In this document: piece after piece, positions 7,116 to 8,406 of the stretch
How positions within the stretch are numbered: position 1 is the stretch's first letter
Layout of the letters: each line of letters opens with the position of its first letter
From: Paracoccaceae bacterium
GTDB lineage: Bacteria > Pseudomonadota > Alphaproteobacteria > Rhodobacterales > Rhodobacteraceae
NCBI GenBank assembly: GCA_003545125.1
Contig: DQCI01000295.1
Location: forward strand, 1 to 8,406
Direction of reading: 5' to 3'
Length of the DNA stretch: 8,406 nt
Notes under the pieces: model-generated
Seen by the model: the letters and a program-made list of their open reading frames with translations, nothing else
Database searches by the model: none
What the model was told of the DNA's origin: nothing
Translations under genes and position numbers: made by a program

Positions 7116-8080
7116 TTAGTTTGGTCAGGGCCTCGGCGCTTGCGGCCATACCTTCGGACGCCACGCCGTGGTGGTCGCGCAGGACGTTGGCCGATCCGGT
7201 CGGCGCGAACTCGCCCGGAACGCCAAGAAGCGTCATCGGCACCGGTTTGTTCTTCACCACAGTTTCGGCAACCGCAGACCCGAGGCCGCCGAAGATGGTG
7301 TGTTCCTCGCAGGGTCACGATCGCGCCGGTTTCGGTCGCGGCCCGGGTGACCGCTTCGGCGCCGATCGGGCGAACGGTTGCCATGTTCAGCACCCGCGCG
7401 GCCCTCCCCTGGCTTCGAGCAACTCGGCCGCCGCAATCGCGCGGAGCGTAAGGACCCCGTTTGGCGATCAGGGTGACGTCGGCGCCGTCACACAGCAGAT
7501 TGGCCTTGCCGGGGACGAACACGTGGTCTCCGGGCAGCAGCTCGGGCACGCCGACACGGCTGAGGCGCAGCAAGACGGGGCCATCATGCGCGGCGGCCGG
7601 TCTTGTGGCGGCGGCGGTCTCGATGCGGTCGGCTGGCGCAATCACCGGAATGTCGGGCAGTGCCCGGATCCAGGCGAAATCCTCGATCGAGTGATGCGTC
7701 GCACCCAGTTCGCCCTAGACCATGCCCGAAGAAATGCCGCAGAGCCTCACGTTGGTACGGGAAGAGGCGGTTTCGGCCCTATTTTGCTTGAGGGCACGGC
7801 CGGTCAGGAACGGGGCCACAGCACAAACGAAGGGGATCTTGCCGCTATTTGAAAGACCGGCGGCAACGCCAACCAGATTTTGCTCGGCAATGCCGACGTT
7901 GATCAGCCGCGCCGGGAATTTGTCGCGGAACCCGGTCGACTTCGACGAACCGACGGCATCGTTCACGACCGCGACGACATCCTGGTTCCCGGCGGCGAGA
8001 GCTTCGAGCACGCCGGTGACGGCATCGCGGCAATCGTGGAGTTTCGGTGCGCCGGTTGGGGCGCCGGTCGGGGCGTTCAT
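7116..8080 (-). pseudogene. Transketolase, C-terminal subunit (pyrimidine-binding), broken
   Basis: Split transketolases use two polypeptides with thiamine diphosphate at their interface to move two-carbon units between sugar phosphates. The ATG at 8080 starts MNAPTGAPTGAPKLHDCRDA; then come DAVGSSKSTGF, INVGIAEQNLVGVAAGLSN with the conserved catalytic Glu, and KLCGISSGM-. An in-frame TAG (7717-7715) replaces the Tyr of the family's YGELG motif. The same frame resumes with GELGATHHSIEDFAWIRALP. A one-base gain near 7455-7464 and a loss near 7402-7412 garble about 18 codons, restoring RVLNMATVRPI. A further gain near 7309-7311 shifts the EEHT segment. The end reads VKNKPVPMTLLGVPG and FAPTGSANVLRDHHG, and the expected TAA (7118-7116) is one base out of frame. 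The start overlaps the N-terminal subunit stop (ATGA). Confidence 0.85.
8049..8072 (-). repeat. 12-bp tandem duplication in the transketolase start region
   Basis: GCGCCGGTTGGG (8049-8060) is followed directly by GCGCCGGTCGGG (8061-8072), one mismatch in twelve. On the minus strand it gives the repeated residues APTG-APTG at the N terminus of the transketolase C-terminal subunit. It keeps the frame, so it is harmless to coding and probably arose by slippage. Confidence 0.8.
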
Positions 8081-8196
8081 TTCGCAGCCTCCTCCAGCTC
8101 GGCCATCGCCTGGGCGTATTGCTCGGCGTTCGACAGCTTCGCAGCCTTGGCCATGCCAACCGCCACGGGCAGACCATGGCCGACTGGCCCGCTCAT
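8077..8196 (-). pseudogene. Transketolase, N-terminal subunit, reduced to a short remnant
   Basis: The N-terminal subunit normally has about 270-280 residues and binds the diphosphate of thiamine diphosphate. Only about 39 codons remain. GPVGHGLPVAVGMAKAAKL matches the conserved glycine-rich segment that lies well before the GDGE cofactor motif. It is followed at once by SNAEQYAQAMAELEEAAK and a TGA (8079-8077), which looks like the extreme C-terminal tail. The GDGE motif and everything between are absent, so an in-frame internal deletion has joined two distant parts. The N-terminal part before GPVGHG is also gone, cut at about 8197 where sequence of a plus-strand permease begins. The stop overlaps the next start (ATGA), as in intact split transketolase operons. 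Confidence 0.7.
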
Positions 8197-8203
8197 TGGC
8201 CAT

Positions 8204-8406
8204 GTCCCTCTCGCCCCGTCTCTTTCCATTGCGACCGACTCGTTCCTGTCGTTCCGGAGCTTTCTGAACATTCCCGACCAGATCACCGTGCTCGGGATCA
8301 TGGCGGTCGGCATGACCTTCGTGATCCTGATCGGCGGCATCGATCTTTCGGTCGGATCGGTGCTCGCACTTTCGATGATGGTTCTGGGTTATCTCAACGT
8401 CGAGGC
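8204..8406 (+). pseudogene. RbsC-type sugar ABC transporter permease, N-terminally truncated, runs off the right edge
   Basis: Recognisable coding begins at about 8219 and gives 62 codons to the window end: SIATDSFLSF, FLNIPDQITVLGIMAVG, MTFVILIGGIDLSVGS and VLALSMMVLGYL. GMTFVIL-GGIDLSVGS is the hallmark of inner-membrane permeases of ribose/xylose-type ABC importers. By comparison with RbsC, about 35 N-terminal residues with the first membrane segment should precede this. No ATG, GTG or TTG start lies in frame between 8168 and the conserved region, and the frame upstream is the antisense of the transketolase remnant. The 5' end therefore seems lost at a rearrangement near 8197-8215. The ATG at 8202 is in another frame; the in-frame ATG at 8300 is inside the conserved domain. 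The rest lies outside the window, so its integrity is unknown. Confidence 0.65.

Noticed and set aside
7400..7720. Programmed frameshifting or stop-codon recoding to make a working transketolase
   Set aside because: Too many independent lesions occur (stop, three shifts, lost terminator) and the partner subunit lacks its cofactor site, so recoding would not rescue function.
7091..8267. Plus-strand frames opposite the transketolase remnants (253 and 181 codons)
   Set aside because: No motifs; the minus strand has unmistakable transketolase C-terminal subunit sequence.
1..8406. CRISPR array, tRNA, rRNA, or complete insertion sequence
   Set aside because: No regularly spaced repeats, no cloverleaf or rRNA-like segment, and no transposase motif or paired terminal repeats were seen by eye on either strand.

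Overview
The window is high-GC bacterial DNA with the codon use and gene content of an alphaproteobacterium. The family-level look of the sugar genes suggests Rhodobacterales (inference from memory; no search was run). It splits into two halves of very different quality.

The left half (1-5349) is an intact cell-surface glycan locus. It holds the tail of an unidentified gene, a rhamnosyltransferase-like GT2 enzyme (89-1057, +), a convergent GT4-type glycosyltransferase (minus strand, ending at 1080), and a translationally coupled pair on the plus strand. The pair is a DPM-like polyprenyl-phosphate glycosyltransferase (2531-3484) and a large multi-membrane GT-C-type protein (3481-5349). The pair reads as a donor-making enzyme plus a membrane transferase that spends the lipid-linked sugar on the periplasmic side; the other two would build the glycan in the cytoplasm. 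Between the divergent genes at about 2235-2530 lies a short stretch with one possible frameshifted small gene remnant.

The right half (5350-8406) is a wrecked carbohydrate-catabolism cluster. On the minus strand, in transcription order, are a transketolase N-terminal subunit cut down to about 39 codons (8196-8077), a transketolase C-terminal subunit with one nonsense codon and several one-base frameshifts (8080-7116), an FGGY sugar kinase with frameshifts and a large internal deletion (7097-6245), and the effector-binding part of a SorC-family regulator (6247-5780) joined directly to the kinase remnant. On the plus strand, an RbsC-type sugar ABC permease lacking its N terminus runs off the right end. 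In life the set would import a sugar, phosphorylate it and split it with transketolase under SorC control. Here none of the minus-strand genes can make a normal product. The stretch 5350-5779 has no gene I can name.

I see no new biological system. The notable content is the sharp border between a clean glycan locus and a fossil sugar operon, and the detailed record of breakage in the latter: at least one stop, about six single-base shifts near short homopolymers, and at least four deletion or rearrangement junctions. Three long intact ORFs in the same window argue against poor sequencing as the whole explanation, but the one-base shifts alone could be errors.
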